Below, piece by piece: positions 36,413 to 44,612 of a stretch of DNA of 64,000 bases. Made by a program: the position numbers and the translations under genes. Numbering within the stretch: the stretch's first letter is position 1; each line of letters starts with the position of its first letter. The stretch is from Nannocystis sp. (GTDB lineage: Bacteria; Myxococcota_A; Polyangia; Nannocystales; Nannocystaceae). Below the pieces are notes generated by a model. It made no database searches. It was not told the origin of the DNA and saw nothing but the letters and a program-made list of their open reading frames with translations. The stretch covers positions 62,001 to 126,000 of the forward strand of contig NZ_JADJNN010000009.1 of the NCBI RefSeq assembly GCF_016714285.1, in the 5' to 3' direction.

Positions 36413-36499
36413 CTTGGGGCCAGATCTTGGGGCCAGATCTTGGGGCCAGATCTTGGGGCCAGATCTTGGGCCCGGATCTTGGGCCCGGATCTTGGGCCA
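36413..36499. repeat. 13-bp tandem repeat between convergent genes
   Basis: Four copies of CTTGGGGCCAGAT, two of CTTGGGCCCGGAT and a partial seventh, starting nine bases after the lipoprotein stop and ending before the pspA stop. The period is not a multiple of three and no gene spans it. Confidence 0.95.
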
Positions 36500-36525
36500 T
36501 GCGCGACGCGCCCGGCGCGTCGGGC

Positions 36526-37329
36526 TCAGGAGCTCGAGAGCTTCTTCTTCAGCTCCTCGAGCTGCGCGTCGATCTCGGCGGCCTTGAGGTCGTCGACCGG
36601 GGGCTCGCCAGCGGCGGCCTTGGCGGAGCCGAGCTGCTTGGGGTCCTCGGTCTTGCCGGCGGTGAGGGCCATCTTGCGCTTGAGCGCGTCGAGCTGGTCG
36701 TCGACGCTGCTGGCCTCGAGCGCCTTGAACTGCGACTCGAGGCTGCCCTCCGCCAGCACGCCGCCGATCTCCGCGGTGGCCTCGGCCTCGGCCTCGAGCT
36801 GGGTCACGCGGTCCGACATGCGGTCGAAGGTGTCGAAGGCGCTGGTGCTGTTGATGCTCGACAGCGTCTCGTTGATAGTGCGCTGGGCCTCGGCCCGCTT
36901 CTGGCGCGAGACCAGCAGGTTGCGCTTGCGCTTGGCCTCCTCGATCTTGTTGTCGAGCCCGCGGAGGGCGCCCTTGAGGTTCTCGACCGAGGTCTTCTGC
37001 GCCTCCCACTGGTCCTTGAGCTGGCCGGCGACCTCGTCGTGGTCGGCCTTGCGGGCGAGCGCGGCGCGGGCGAGCACGTCGTCGCCGGCGCGGATCGCCA
37101 GCATGGCCTTCTTCTCCCACTCGGCGGCCTTGGTGGCCTCGATCTCCCACTGCTTCTTGATGCGCTTCTCGTCGGCGATGGCGACGGCGACCTGCTTCTT
37201 GGCCTCGATGAGCTGCTGCTTCATGTCGACCAGGACCTGATTGAGCATCTTCTCAGGGTCCTCGGCCTTGTTGATGAGCTCGTTGATGTTGGAGCGGATG
37301 AGCGTGCCGAGTCGTGAAAAAAGTCCCAT
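36526..37329 (-). CDS. pspA: PspA/IM30 family membrane-stress protein
   Basis: 267 residues from ATG 37329. Starts MGLFSRLGTLIRSNINELI, the amphipathic helix a of PspA/Vipp1, with DPEKMLNQVLVDMKQQLIEAK next. Long coiled-coil heptads cover about residues 30-230. ESCRT-III-like proteins of this family coat damaged inner membrane. Directly follows the ybjN-like gene with a two-base gap, so the pair is one operon. Confidence 0.93.
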   Translation of the reverse strand: MGLFSRLGTLIRSNINELINKAEDPEKMLNQVLVDMKQQLIEAKKQVAVAIADEKRIKKQWEIEATKAAEWEKKAMLAIRAGDDVLARAALARKADHDEVAGQLKDQWEAQKTSVENLKGALRGLDNKIEEAKRKRNLLVSRQKRAEAQRTINETLSSINSTSAFDTFDRMSDRVTQLEAEAEATAEIGGVLAEGSLESQFKALEASSVDDQLDALKRKMALTAGKTEDPKQLGSAKAAAGEPPVDDLKAAEIDAQLEELKKKLSSS

Positions 37330-37331
37330 GA

Positions 37332-37739
37332 TTAGGTGCCCTCCTGAATCGTTGCGGGCCGCCACTTGGTGAGCTGGTCGAGGTGGCTGTCGATCGCCAT
37401 CACCATGTCTTCGATCATCGCCTGAAATTCGCCGTAGTCGAGGTCCTCGATCTGCTGGGCGCCGGACAGCACGATCTGGCCGTTGTCGAGGGCGTAGGCG
37501 CAGTGCAGCAGGTTGTCGTTGAACTGCAGCAGCTTGCGGTAGAGCTCCTCGCGATCCGGCGTCAGCTCGGTCACCCCGAACAGCGGGGTCGAGTACAGGA
37601 CGATCGGCTCGTCGATGCGGACGATGATGCGGGCGTGCCGGAGGCTGTCCGGGGCCAGCACCCAGGTGTCGTCGGACACCTGCTCGTGGGGGCACTCCAT
37701 GCGGAGCATGTACGATTCGAGGGTATCGGCGTAGCTCAT
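37332..37739 (-). CDS. YbjN domain protein
   Basis: 135 residues with the type III secretion chaperone-like YbjN fold (DDTWVLAPDSLRHARIIVRIDEPIVLYSTPL, quoted in pieces; LLQFNDNLLHCAYALDNGQIVLSG; then MIEDMVMAIDSHLDQLTKW). Such proteins are often paired with stress genes. Its stop lies two bases before pspA, suggesting it acts in the same membrane-stress response. Confidence 0.85.
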   Translation of the reverse strand: MSYADTLESYMLRMECPHEQVSDDTWVLAPDSLRHARIIVRIDEPIVLYSTPLFGVTELTPDREELYRKLLQFNDNLLHCAYALDNGQIVLSGAQQIEDLDYGEFQAMIEDMVMAIDSHLDQLTKWRPATIQEGT

Positions 37740-38002
37740 GGGCGGGGAACCTGCGCGGCTGCGAGCCGGAGGCTCGGGCCGAGGATTCTATGCGATCGGC
37801 CCGCGGGGCGGCAACCGTCCCCGGGCCAAACGGCCGCTCGGAGGCCCTCGAAGTGCTTTCGAAGTGCTTTCGCGGGGGGCCCTGGCCGTGGTATCCCGCT
37901 TCGCCCCCGGAGACACGTCGCCGCCATGCAGGGATCGCCAAGGTTCGCCATGCCCCCCGATCACGCCACGCGCGCCGCCACGGTGGTCGACGGGGGGCGC
38001 CT

Positions 38003-38854
38003 GTGACCGCGAGCGAGTCGCCAGGGGGCAGCGGGCTACCCGAGGTGCCGGCCGAACTGCCGGTCAACTCGCCGATCAGTTTGCCGGTCAATTTGCCGCG
38101 GCACGTCGGCATCATCATGGACGGCAACGGCCGCTGGGCGCGGCAGCAGGGGCTGCCGCGCGAGGTCGGGCACGAGCACGGCGCCGACGCGGTGCGCCGC
38201 GTGGTCCGGGCGGCCCGGGCGATCGGCATCGAGGCGCTGACGCTGTTCGCGTTCTCGAGCCAGAACTGGGACCGTCCGCCGCAGGAGGTGTTCCACCTCA
38301 TGGCGCTGCTGAACCGCTACTTGCTCGAGGAGCGCTCGGAGATCCTCGACAACGGCATCCGCCTGATCACCGTCGGCGACACCGAGCGCCTGCCGGGCTA
38401 CGTGCGTGACCCCATGCGCGAGCTCATCGCCGCCTCGGCCCACCACACCGACATGACCCTGTGCCTCGCGCTCAGCTATGGCGGCCGCGAGATGATCACC
38501 GAGGCCGCGCGTCGCCTGTGTCGCGCCGTCGCTGCGGGCAAGCTGCGTCCGGAGGACGTCGACGCCCGCGCCTTCGAGGCCCAGCTCGACTCGAGCCGCC
38601 TGCTGCCTCCGCTCGACCTTCTCATCCGCACCAGCGGCGAGCACCGGATCTCCAACTTCTTCCTGTGGGAGGTCGCCTACGCCGAGCTGTTCTTCAGCGA
38701 GGCGATGTGGCCGGACTTCGCGCGCGAGCACCTGCAGGCGGCGCTCGACGACTACGCCCGGCGAGAGCGGCGCTTCGGCACCGTGCCCGACGCGGAGGCG
38801 GCGGAGGAGCCGGGCTACCCGGGCCTGTTCCCGCCGCAGCGGGGCAAGGGCTGA
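38003..38854 (+). CDS. uppS: Isoprenyl transferase (undecaprenyl diphosphate synthase)
   Basis: 283 residues from GTG 38003, with GGGGGG ahead of it. Makes the C55 lipid carrier for cell-wall synthesis from farnesyl and isopentenyl diphosphate. Motifs: HVGIIMDGNGRWA with the catalytic Asp, TLFAFSSQNWDRP, DLLIRTSGEHRISNFFLWEVAYAELFF. The ~30 residues before HVGI are an extra Pro-rich leader. The next gene, cdsA, starts five bases after its stop, the usual uppS-cdsA pairing. Confidence 0.95.
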   Translation: MTASESPGGSGLPEVPAELPVNSPISLPVNLPRHVGIIMDGNGRWARQQGLPREVGHEHGADAVRRVVRAARAIGIEALTLFAFSSQNWDRPPQEVFHLMALLNRYLLEERSEILDNGIRLITVGDTERLPGYVRDPMRELIAASAHHTDMTLCLALSYGGREMITEAARRLCRAVAAGKLRPEDVDARAFEAQLDSSRLLPPLDLLIRTSGEHRISNFFLWEVAYAELFFSEAMWPDFAREHLQAALDDYARRERRFGTVPDAEAAEEPGYPGLFPPQRGKG

Positions 38855-38858
38855 AGCG

Positions 38859-39704
38859 ATGACCGACTTTTTGCGCCGCCTGTGGGTCGCGGTCGTGCTG
38901 ATCCCGGTGTTGTTGGCGGGGCTCTACCTCGACGCCTCGCCGTGGAGCATCCTGGCGATGGCGGCGATCGCCACGATGTTCGCCCAGGACGAGTTCCTGC
39001 GCATGGCCCTGCCGGTGCGCGCCGAGGACGGTGAACGGCCGCTGCGCCTGGTCGTCGTGGGCCTGCTCGGCGGGGCGATCAGCTGTCTGCCCACCATCTT
39101 CGTGCACCAGGGGTCCAAGGTCGGCGTGGTGCTGGCGCCGCTGCTGAGCCTGTGCGTGGTGGTGGTGGCCGCGACCATGTTGCTGCGCCGCCACCACCTC
39201 CAGAGCGCCGGTCGGCACATGGCCGTGTGCCTCGCCAGCCTGCTCTACGTGCCGCTGCTGGCCTGCGTGTGGTCGCTGATCAAGCTCGAGTTCGGGCCGA
39301 GCTGGCTGTTCATGACCCTGGCCCTGGCCTTCCTCTCGGACACGGTCGCGTACATCTTCGGTCGACTGTGGGGGCGTCACAAGCTCTACCCCGCGGTCAG
39401 CCCGGGCAAGACGGTGGAGGGCTCCATCGGCGGGGTGGTCGGCGGCGTGCTGGCGACGGTCGGCGCGGGCTCGCTGTGGCTGGTGCCCCAGCTGCCGCTG
39501 AAGCACGCGCTGGTGCTCGGTGTGCTCGGCTCGCTGGTGGGGCAGGTCGGGGACCTGTTCGAGTCGATGCTCAAGCGCGGCTACGGGGTGAAGGACTCGA
39601 GCGCGCTGCTCGGTGCGCACGGGGGGATGCTCGACCGGGTCGACGCGCTGCTGTTCGTGGCGCCTGTCGTCTACTACTACGTTCGCCTGGTGGTGCAGGC
39701 GTAG
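38859..39704 (+). CDS. cdsA: Phosphatidate cytidylyltransferase
   Basis: 281 residues, multi-spanning with about eight hydrophobic segments. Makes CDP-diacylglycerol from phosphatidate and CTP at the inner membrane. The CdsA signature lies at about residues 150-180 and 240-268 (SDTVAYIFGRLWGRHK, SPGKTVEGSIGG, KRGYGVKDSSALL, HGGMLDRVDALLF). Operon with uppS; dxr and a site-2 protease, often next in this operon, are absent here. Confidence 0.95.
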   Translation: MTDFLRRLWVAVVLIPVLLAGLYLDASPWSILAMAAIATMFAQDEFLRMALPVRAEDGERPLRLVVVGLLGGAISCLPTIFVHQGSKVGVVLAPLLSLCVVVVAATMLLRRHHLQSAGRHMAVCLASLLYVPLLACVWSLIKLEFGPSWLFMTLALAFLSDTVAYIFGRLWGRHKLYPAVSPGKTVEGSIGGVVGGVLATVGAGSLWLVPQLPLKHALVLGVLGSLVGQVGDLFESMLKRGYGVKDSSALLGAHGGMLDRVDALLFVAPVVYYYVRLVVQA

Positions 39705-39731
39705 CGCCTCAGCACCACGTCAGTGGTTGGG

Positions 39732-39974
39732 TCAGCGTCCGGCGCCCAGCGCCTTGGGCTTGTCGCCGCGCTTGAAGTACCAGTAGCCGATCCCCCCGAC
39801 GATCGCCGCCGGGATGAGCACGCTGCTGGCGGCGACCACCAGCGAGCCGACCACCGCCGTGCCCACGCCCGTGGCTGTGGCAGCGGCGGCGGCGGTGCCG
39901 TTCGACGCCCGCTTCTTCTTGGCGTAGGCGAAGGTGGCGCCAGCGACTCCGAAACCGATCATGGCCAACAACAT
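39732..39974 (-). CDS. Small two-segment membrane protein
   Basis: 80 residues. Two hydrophobic segments (LLAMIGFGVAGATFAYA and VVGSLVVAASSVLIPAAIVGGIGYWYF) flank a basic, Ala/Thr-rich link (KKKRASNG). CCGGAGG lies eight bases before the ATG at 39974, strong support for the start. Convergent with cdsA. Function unknown. Confidence 0.75.
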   Translation of the reverse strand: MLLAMIGFGVAGATFAYAKKKRASNGTAAAAATATGVGTAVVGSLVVAASSVLIPAAIVGGIGYWYFKRGDKPKALGAGR

Positions 39975-40085
39975 GTATGAACCTCCGGGGCGCGAGAAAA
40001 TCGCGGAGGCGACAGTATAGACCCGCGGGCGGGCGCACGCCCGTGCGGACTGGACGGGGCGAGCCCGCGGACTGATACTTGCGCC

Positions 40086-42047
40086 GTGGCAGAGGACCCC
40101 AAGGGCAATTCAGGCGGGCCATCCGTGCGTACGGGTGGGCCGGAGGCACAGGGCGGCCGCGATCGGCAGCGAGAGCGTGGCCCTCGCGACGCCGGCGCGG
40201 GCGAGCGTCCTCGTGGTGACGGCGATCGCAGCCGGGGTCCGCAGGCCGACGGTCCGCGCGGACCACGACCGGAGCGTCCACGAGACGATCGGCCGCGAGA
40301 CGATCGGCCGCGGCGTGACGATCGTCGCGGTCCTGGTCGCGACGACCGCCGTGGCGACGACCGTCGCAACGACAGCGCCTCACCGCTGACCGCCTCGCTG
40401 TTCAGCGCCATGCAGGACAAGCAGGTGCCCTGCCGGATCGCCGGGTGCCAGAACACCTGGACCTGGTTCGCCGCGCAGCAGATCCGCGGCTTCGGCCAGC
40501 CGCCGCCCGACCGCATGTGCGACGAGCACCTCGGCCAGTTCAACGAGCTCGCCGACCGCGAGGTGCCGTGCCGCACGCCGGGCTGTCCGAACACCTGGAC
40601 CTGGAAGCGCGGCGCCCAGCTGGCCGAGATGCAGCGCACTGGCAAGCTGCGCCGGCCCTCGCGGCTGTGTGCGGAGTGCTTCAACGCCGAGCGCGAGACC
40701 CACGACGTCGAGCTCGGCTGCAAGATCGACGGCTGCAAGCGCAGCTGGATCTGGTCGCGCGACGCTCAGCTGCGCCACCGCTTGTGGGTCCTGCGTCAGC
40801 GGGCCAAGGCGTCGCGCCCGGGCGAGGCCGCAGCGTCCGAGCTCGAGGCTCCGCGCGCGGACGGCGAGCCCCAGCAGCGCCGGCGTCAGCGCGGCGCTCC
40901 AGCCGGTGAGGCGCAGGTGATCGAGCTCGACACCAACGTCGAGCGGCCGATCCCGCTGCGCGACGAGGCGGTCGCCGCGGTCGCCGCAGCTGTCCCCGAG
41001 GACATGTCCGCCGGGCCCGGTCCCGAGGGTCATGTCGCGGAGGCGCTGTCCGTCGGTTCCGGTCCCGAGGGTCAGGTCGCGGAGGAGCTGTCCGTCGGTT
41101 CCGGTCCCGAGGGACAGGTCGCCGAGGACAGCGGCGCGACTGAGGGAAGGGCCGAGGGCGCCGAGTCCGAGGCCGACGCCGACCCCGGCGACAAGCGCAA
41201 GCGGCGACGCAAGCGGCGGCGCGGCGGCAAGCCGCTGCCCAACCCTGAGGGTCCGCCCGAGCGCATGTGTGGCCTGTGCGCGCAGAAGCTGAGCCGGGTC
41301 CAGGCGCGGGAGCAGCCCTGCAAGGTGCACGGTTGTTCGCGGACCTGGACCTGGGACCGCGCGAGCCAGATGCGGGCCTGGGTGCTCTCGGGCAGCGACG
41401 ACGTCGACTATGAGCCGGCCTCACCGCGGCGCATGTGCGAGGTCTGCCGCGAATTCTGCCGTACGCACCCCGACCGCGAGGTCGCCTGCGGTCGACCGGG
41501 CTGCGTCAAGACCTGGACCTTCAAGACCGGCGCGCAGCTGCAGGCCTTCCTGGCCGGGCGCCTCGCAGATCCTCTGAAGCTGTGCGGCGAGTGTGCCAAG
41601 GGTGAGTTCGCCGCGAGCTTCCGGCCCGGCAGCGAGGGCGGCATCCCCGAGGGCGCCGAGACCATGCCCTGCGTCGTGCCCGGCTGCGAGGGCACCTGGC
41701 TGTACATCCCCGGCATGCGCCTGCGGGAGACCGCCTACGGCGAGCTCTCGCCCGAGCGCATGTGCGACGCCCACCGCGTCGAGCGTGGCTTCGCAGCTGC
41801 CTCTTCGCACGAGGCGGTCGAGGTCGAGGTCACCGCGGCCGACCTCGCCGCCGACGAGACCAGCGACGATGACGCGGAGCATGATGACCCGCATGACCCG
41901 CATGACCCGCATGACCCGCATGAGGGCCTCGATGACGTCGCGGTTGAACCCGACGCGCACAGTGTCGACGAGGGGGCTGAAGCTGCCGACGAAGCGGCCG
42001 ACGCCGACGAGCTCCACCCAGAGCCTGTCGAGCCCGAGCCCGCCTGA
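40086..42047 (+). CDS. Large protein with six zinc-knuckle-like repeats and an Arg-rich N-terminus
   Basis: 653 residues from GTG 40086. Residues 20-95 are a low-complexity Arg/Asp/Gly/Pro tract that looks RNA- or nucleic-acid-binding. Then about 45-50-residue modules, each C-x4-C-x3-(S/T)-W-x-(W/F/Y) and, further on, (R/K)-(M/L)-C-x2-(C/H): CRIAGCQNTWTW, CRTPGCPNTWTW, CKIDGCKRSWIW, CKVHGCSRTWTW, CGRPGCVKTWTF and CVVPGCEGTWLY. Each module could bind one zinc. Modules three and four are separated by a basic KRKRRRKRRRGG patch and a translated 42-bp repeat. An acidic tail holds DPH repeats. No known family is recognised. Confidence 0.8.
   Translation: MAEDPKGNSGGPSVRTGGPEAQGGRDRQRERGPRDAGAGERPRGDGDRSRGPQADGPRGPRPERPRDDRPRDDRPRRDDRRGPGRDDRRGDDRRNDSASPLTASLFSAMQDKQVPCRIAGCQNTWTWFAAQQIRGFGQPPPDRMCDEHLGQFNELADREVPCRTPGCPNTWTWKRGAQLAEMQRTGKLRRPSRLCAECFNAERETHDVELGCKIDGCKRSWIWSRDAQLRHRLWVLRQRAKASRPGEAAASELEAPRADGEPQQRRRQRGAPAGEAQVIELDTNVERPIPLRDEAVAAVAAAVPEDMSAGPGPEGHVAEALSVGSGPEGQVAEELSVGSGPEGQVAEDSGATEGRAEGAESEADADPGDKRKRRRKRRRGGKPLPNPEGPPERMCGLCAQKLSRVQAREQPCKVHGCSRTWTWDRASQMRAWVLSGSDDVDYEPASPRRMCEVCREFCRTHPDREVACGRPGCVKTWTFKTGAQLQAFLAGRLADPLKLCGECAKGEFAASFRPGSEGGIPEGAETMPCVVPGCEGTWLYIPGMRLRETAYGELSPERMCDAHRVERGFAAASSHEAVEVEVTAADLAADETSDDDAEHDDPHDPHDPHDPHEGLDDVAVEPDAHSVDEGAEAADEAADADELHPEPVEPEPA
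41001..41126. repeat. Three 42-bp in-frame repeats built on the TGTCC palindrome
   Basis: Units at 41001-41042, 41043-41084 and 41085-41126 encode 14-residue copies of the LSVGSGPEGQVAEE type. They contain GGTCCCGAGGGTCAGGTC or GGTCCCGAGGGACAGGTC, versions of the dispersed palindrome. An intact TGTCC-CCGA-GGACA copy lies just before, at 40991-41004. Confidence 0.85.
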
Positions 42048-42049
42048 GC

Positions 42050-42110
42050 GACGAAGCTGGGACAGACCGAGCCGCTCGCCCGAGTGGTCGAGGGGTGTCC
42101 CAGCTTCGTC
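42050..42110. terminator. Perfect 15-bp inverted repeat after the zinc-knuckle gene
   Basis: GACGAAGCTGGGACA (42050-42064) pairs with TGTCCCAGCTTCGTC (42096-42110) across a 31-base loop, beginning three bases after the TGA. It is a possible terminator or RNA 3'-end stabiliser. No T-tract follows. Confidence 0.6.
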
Positions 42111-42365
42111 ACCCGTGCGACGGCCACGGAGCTGCGCGCCGGGCGTTGAGCCGTCATGTTCGTCCGCCCTGCGCGACGGCCGTTGACCGCTGCCCCGCGA
42201 CCTGCGAGGCTGCCCGCGCGCACGCACCTCGACGCCTCGAGCTCCTGTTCTCCTCATCGCTCCGCCCGCTGCTCTGCACCCGCGCTTCCCCGTGCTCTCG
42301 TGCGCCTCTCCGCCGGCCCCGCAGGCGGCTTCACTGCCGCCGCGGGCCGGCCCCTTCGTCGATAG

Positions 42366-42381
42366 CTGTCCTTTGGGACAG
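42366..42381. repeat. TGTCC-N4-GGACA palindrome upstream of a membrane-protein gene
   Basis: CTGTCC-TTTG-GGACAG, perfect 6-bp stem, 40 bases before the next start codon. Confidence 0.8.
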
Positions 42382-42421
42382 GCGTTGACACCGACGCGCT
42401 CGCGGCCCTAAAACCGCCGCG

Positions 42422-43084
42422 ATGACCGACGCGCTCGCCACCACCCGCAGCCGCTACGAGGCCACGCCGCGGGTCCTCGACGCCGATCTCCAGCGCATGG
42501 CGCGGGGCGATCGCGGCTGCCTCGGCGACGCGCTCGCCGGCCTCGGCGGCGTCTCGATCATCGTCTTCGGCGTGCTCGCCTCGTTCGCGGTGGTCGGCTG
42601 GGGCTACATGATGGCCGGCACCCTGTTCCTGCTCGTCGGCTTCGTCCTCAGCGCCGCCGCCCAGGTCCGGTCCGGGCCGGTCCGTCGCAAGGCGCTGACG
42701 GAAGGTCCGCTGGTGCTCGGGCGCGTCGTCGCCGGTGACCCGGCGCTCTACGAGCCGAGCGACGCGGTCCTGCCCGCGCGCGTCGTGTTCGCCCCGGCCC
42801 CCACACAGCGCTTCGACTCGGGCCTCCTGCGCACCCTGGCCACCCGACTGCAGGCCCTCCAGCGCGCCGACAGCACCCCCGTCGATCAGGCGGCCGTCGC
42901 CGCCGTCCTGCGCGAGCCGAGCAAGGTCGACACCGTCCGCCTCCCGGCCTCGCTCGCCGGCGACGACGAGGCCTACCTCGCCGTCGTCGCTGTCGACGCC
43001 CGCCGCCTCCCCGGTCGCCGCATCGACAGCGGCGAGCTCACCCTCATCGTCGATCCTCAGAGTGGCTTCGCCGAACACGTGTGA
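42422..43084 (+). CDS. Hypothetical two-segment membrane protein
   Basis: 220 residues. Two membrane segments at about residues 42-85 (VSIIVFGVLASFAVVGWGYMM, GTLFLLVGFVLSAAAQV) are followed by a soluble domain with PLVLGRVVAGDPALY and VVAVDARRLPGRRIDSGELTLIVD. No family recognised. The last 13 codons form the first copy of a tandem repeat that continues past the stop. Confidence 0.7.
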   Translation: MTDALATTRSRYEATPRVLDADLQRMARGDRGCLGDALAGLGGVSIIVFGVLASFAVVGWGYMMAGTLFLLVGFVLSAAAQVRSGPVRRKALTEGPLVLGRVVAGDPALYEPSDAVLPARVVFAPAPTQRFDSGLLRTLATRLQALQRADSTPVDQAAVAAVLREPSKVDTVRLPASLAGDDEAYLAVVAVDARRLPGRRIDSGELTLIVDPQSGFAEHV

Positions 43085-43200
43085 GCCGGGCAGCGCTCAT
43101 CGTCGACCCCGCCAGCGGCTTCGCCGAACACATGTGAGCCCCGGGCAGCTCTCATCGTCGACCTCGCGGTCCGCCGAACGCGTGTGAGCCCGGGCAGCCG
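43043..43200. repeat. Tandem triplication of a gene tail with its stop codon
   Basis: Units begin with CTCATCGTCGA at 43043, 43096 and 43151 and include GCCGAACRCRTGTGAGCC. Each carries the same TGA. Unit lengths 53, 55 and about 50 bp, so reading frame is not kept between copies. Confidence 0.9.
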
Positions 43201-43345
43201 CGAGTGACTCCCCACGCCGCCCGCCCGTTCCCTCCAGGTTCCCGCCAATCCCCGTCAGAACACCGGTTCGACGCCTGGACATTGCTGCGCGCTTTTGCCA
43301 CCCTCCCGCGCCCGACCACCCCCTCAGGGTCGGGCAAGGAAGCTC

Positions 43346-44479
43346 ATGCAGATCCGCAGCGCACTGTTCTCTGTCCTAGTCCTCGCCCCGCTCGCGTGCG
43401 GCACACCCAAGGCTGACACCGCCACGCCCGAGCCGGCGTCCACGCCCGCGCCCGCGCCCGTCGCCAAGCCCGCGGCGAAGCCGATCCCTGACGGCTTCTT
43501 CAGCATCACCCCGCAGCTCACGGTGAAGGGCGTCGACGCGGCCGTCGACTTCTACGTCAAGGCCTTCGGCGCGACCAAGGTCTACAGCATGGCCGGCCCG
43601 GACGGGAAGACGATGCACGCCGAGGTCAAGATCGGCGACTCGATCGTGTTCGTCGACGAGGAGATGAACGGCACCAAGTCGCCGCTCACCCTCGGCGGCA
43701 CGCCGGCCACGCTGATGATCTACGTCGCCAGCGCCGACACCACCTACGCGGCCGCCACCGCCGCGGGCGCGAAGGCCGAGATGCCGCTCGAGGATCAGTT
43801 CTGGGGCGACCGCTACGGCCATGTCATCGACCCCTTCGGTCACCGCTGGGCGATCTCCACCCACATCGAGGATGTGACCCCGGAGCAGACCCAGCAGCGC
43901 GCCGCGCTGGCGTTCGCGCCCGCCGACAAGAAGACCAAGAAGGCCAAGCCCGCCAAGGGCAAGCCGGCCGAGCCCGCGTGGAAGAAGATCGCCGGCACCC
44001 CGGCCAAGGGCCCGATCCCCGACGGCTACCACACCGTCACGCTGGCGCTCGTCGTGCCCAAGGCCGCCGAGACGATCGACTTCTACAAGGCCGCCTTCGG
44101 GGCCATCGAGACCGAGCGCATGCCCTCGCCGGACGGCAAGATCATGCACGCCGGCCTCGATCTCGGGACCAGCAAGCTCATGCTCAGCGACGAGTTCCCG
44201 GAGATGGGCGGCAAGTCGGCGATCACCCTTGGCGGCTCGCCGGTGGCGCTGCACTTCTACGTCAGCGACTCCGACGCCCAGTTCAGCAAGGCGACCAGCG
44301 CCGGCGGCAAGGTCACCATGCCGATGACCGACATGTTCTGGGGCGACCGCTACGGCGGCGTCACCGACCCCGCGGGCTTCTTCTGGGGCGTCGCCACCCA
44401 CAAGGAGGACCTCACGCCCGAGCAGATCGGCGAGCGCATGAAGGCCCAGATGGCGCAGCAGCCCAAGCCGACCACCTGA
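43346..44479 (+). CDS. Lipoprotein with two VOC/glyoxalase (PhnB-like) domains
   Basis: 377 residues from ATG 43346, with AAGGAAG before it. Lipobox LAPLACG, then a Pro/Ala linker. Two tandem vicinal-oxygen-chelate domains follow: residues about 50-180 (TVKGVDAAVDFYVKAFGATKV, FWGDRYGHVIDPFGHRWAIST) and about 225-365 (VPKAAETIDFYKAAFGAIETE, FWGDRYGGVTDPAGFFWGVAT), joined by a Lys/Ala-rich linker. PhnB-like members bind small ligands without known catalysis. Secreted VOC lipoproteins are uncommon; ligand unknown. Confidence 0.88.
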   Translation: MQIRSALFSVLVLAPLACGTPKADTATPEPASTPAPAPVAKPAAKPIPDGFFSITPQLTVKGVDAAVDFYVKAFGATKVYSMAGPDGKTMHAEVKIGDSIVFVDEEMNGTKSPLTLGGTPATLMIYVASADTTYAAATAAGAKAEMPLEDQFWGDRYGHVIDPFGHRWAISTHIEDVTPEQTQQRAALAFAPADKKTKKAKPAKGKPAEPAWKKIAGTPAKGPIPDGYHTVTLALVVPKAAETIDFYKAAFGAIETERMPSPDGKIMHAGLDLGTSKLMLSDEFPEMGGKSAITLGGSPVALHFYVSDSDAQFSKATSAGGKVTMPMTDMFWGDRYGGVTDPAGFFWGVATHKEDLTPEQIGERMKAQMAQQPKPTT

Positions 44480-44591
44480 TCGCCGCGGCGAAGGGGTCGC
44501 AGAGGGCCCGCTACGCCCGCGAATGGGCGCGACAGCCGACCGTCGACCACGAATCAGCGCCAGGCCGAGCGATCGACCTGGCGCTTCGTTC

Positions 44592-44607
44592 ATGTCCCGA
44601 GGGACAT
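44592..44607. repeat. TGTCC-N4-GGACA palindrome near a gene 3' end
   Basis: ATGTCC-CGAG-GGACAT, perfect stem, five bases beyond the stop codon of the minus-strand lipoprotein gene. Confidence 0.8.
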
Positions 44608-44612
44608 CAGTC

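Larger units (their letters stand above)
42048..42421. other. Intergenic region with a long inverted repeat and a palindrome
   Basis: No gene supported. Holds the 15-bp inverted repeat at 42050-42110 and the TGTCC palindrome at 42366-42381. The intervening 250 bases are pyrimidine-rich on the plus strand without a ribosome site or conserved frame. Confidence 0.6.

Noticed and set aside
37858..37880. 11-bp direct repeat GAAGTGCTTTC upstream of uppS
   Set aside because: A single duplication, no symmetry and no promoter context; not informative alone.
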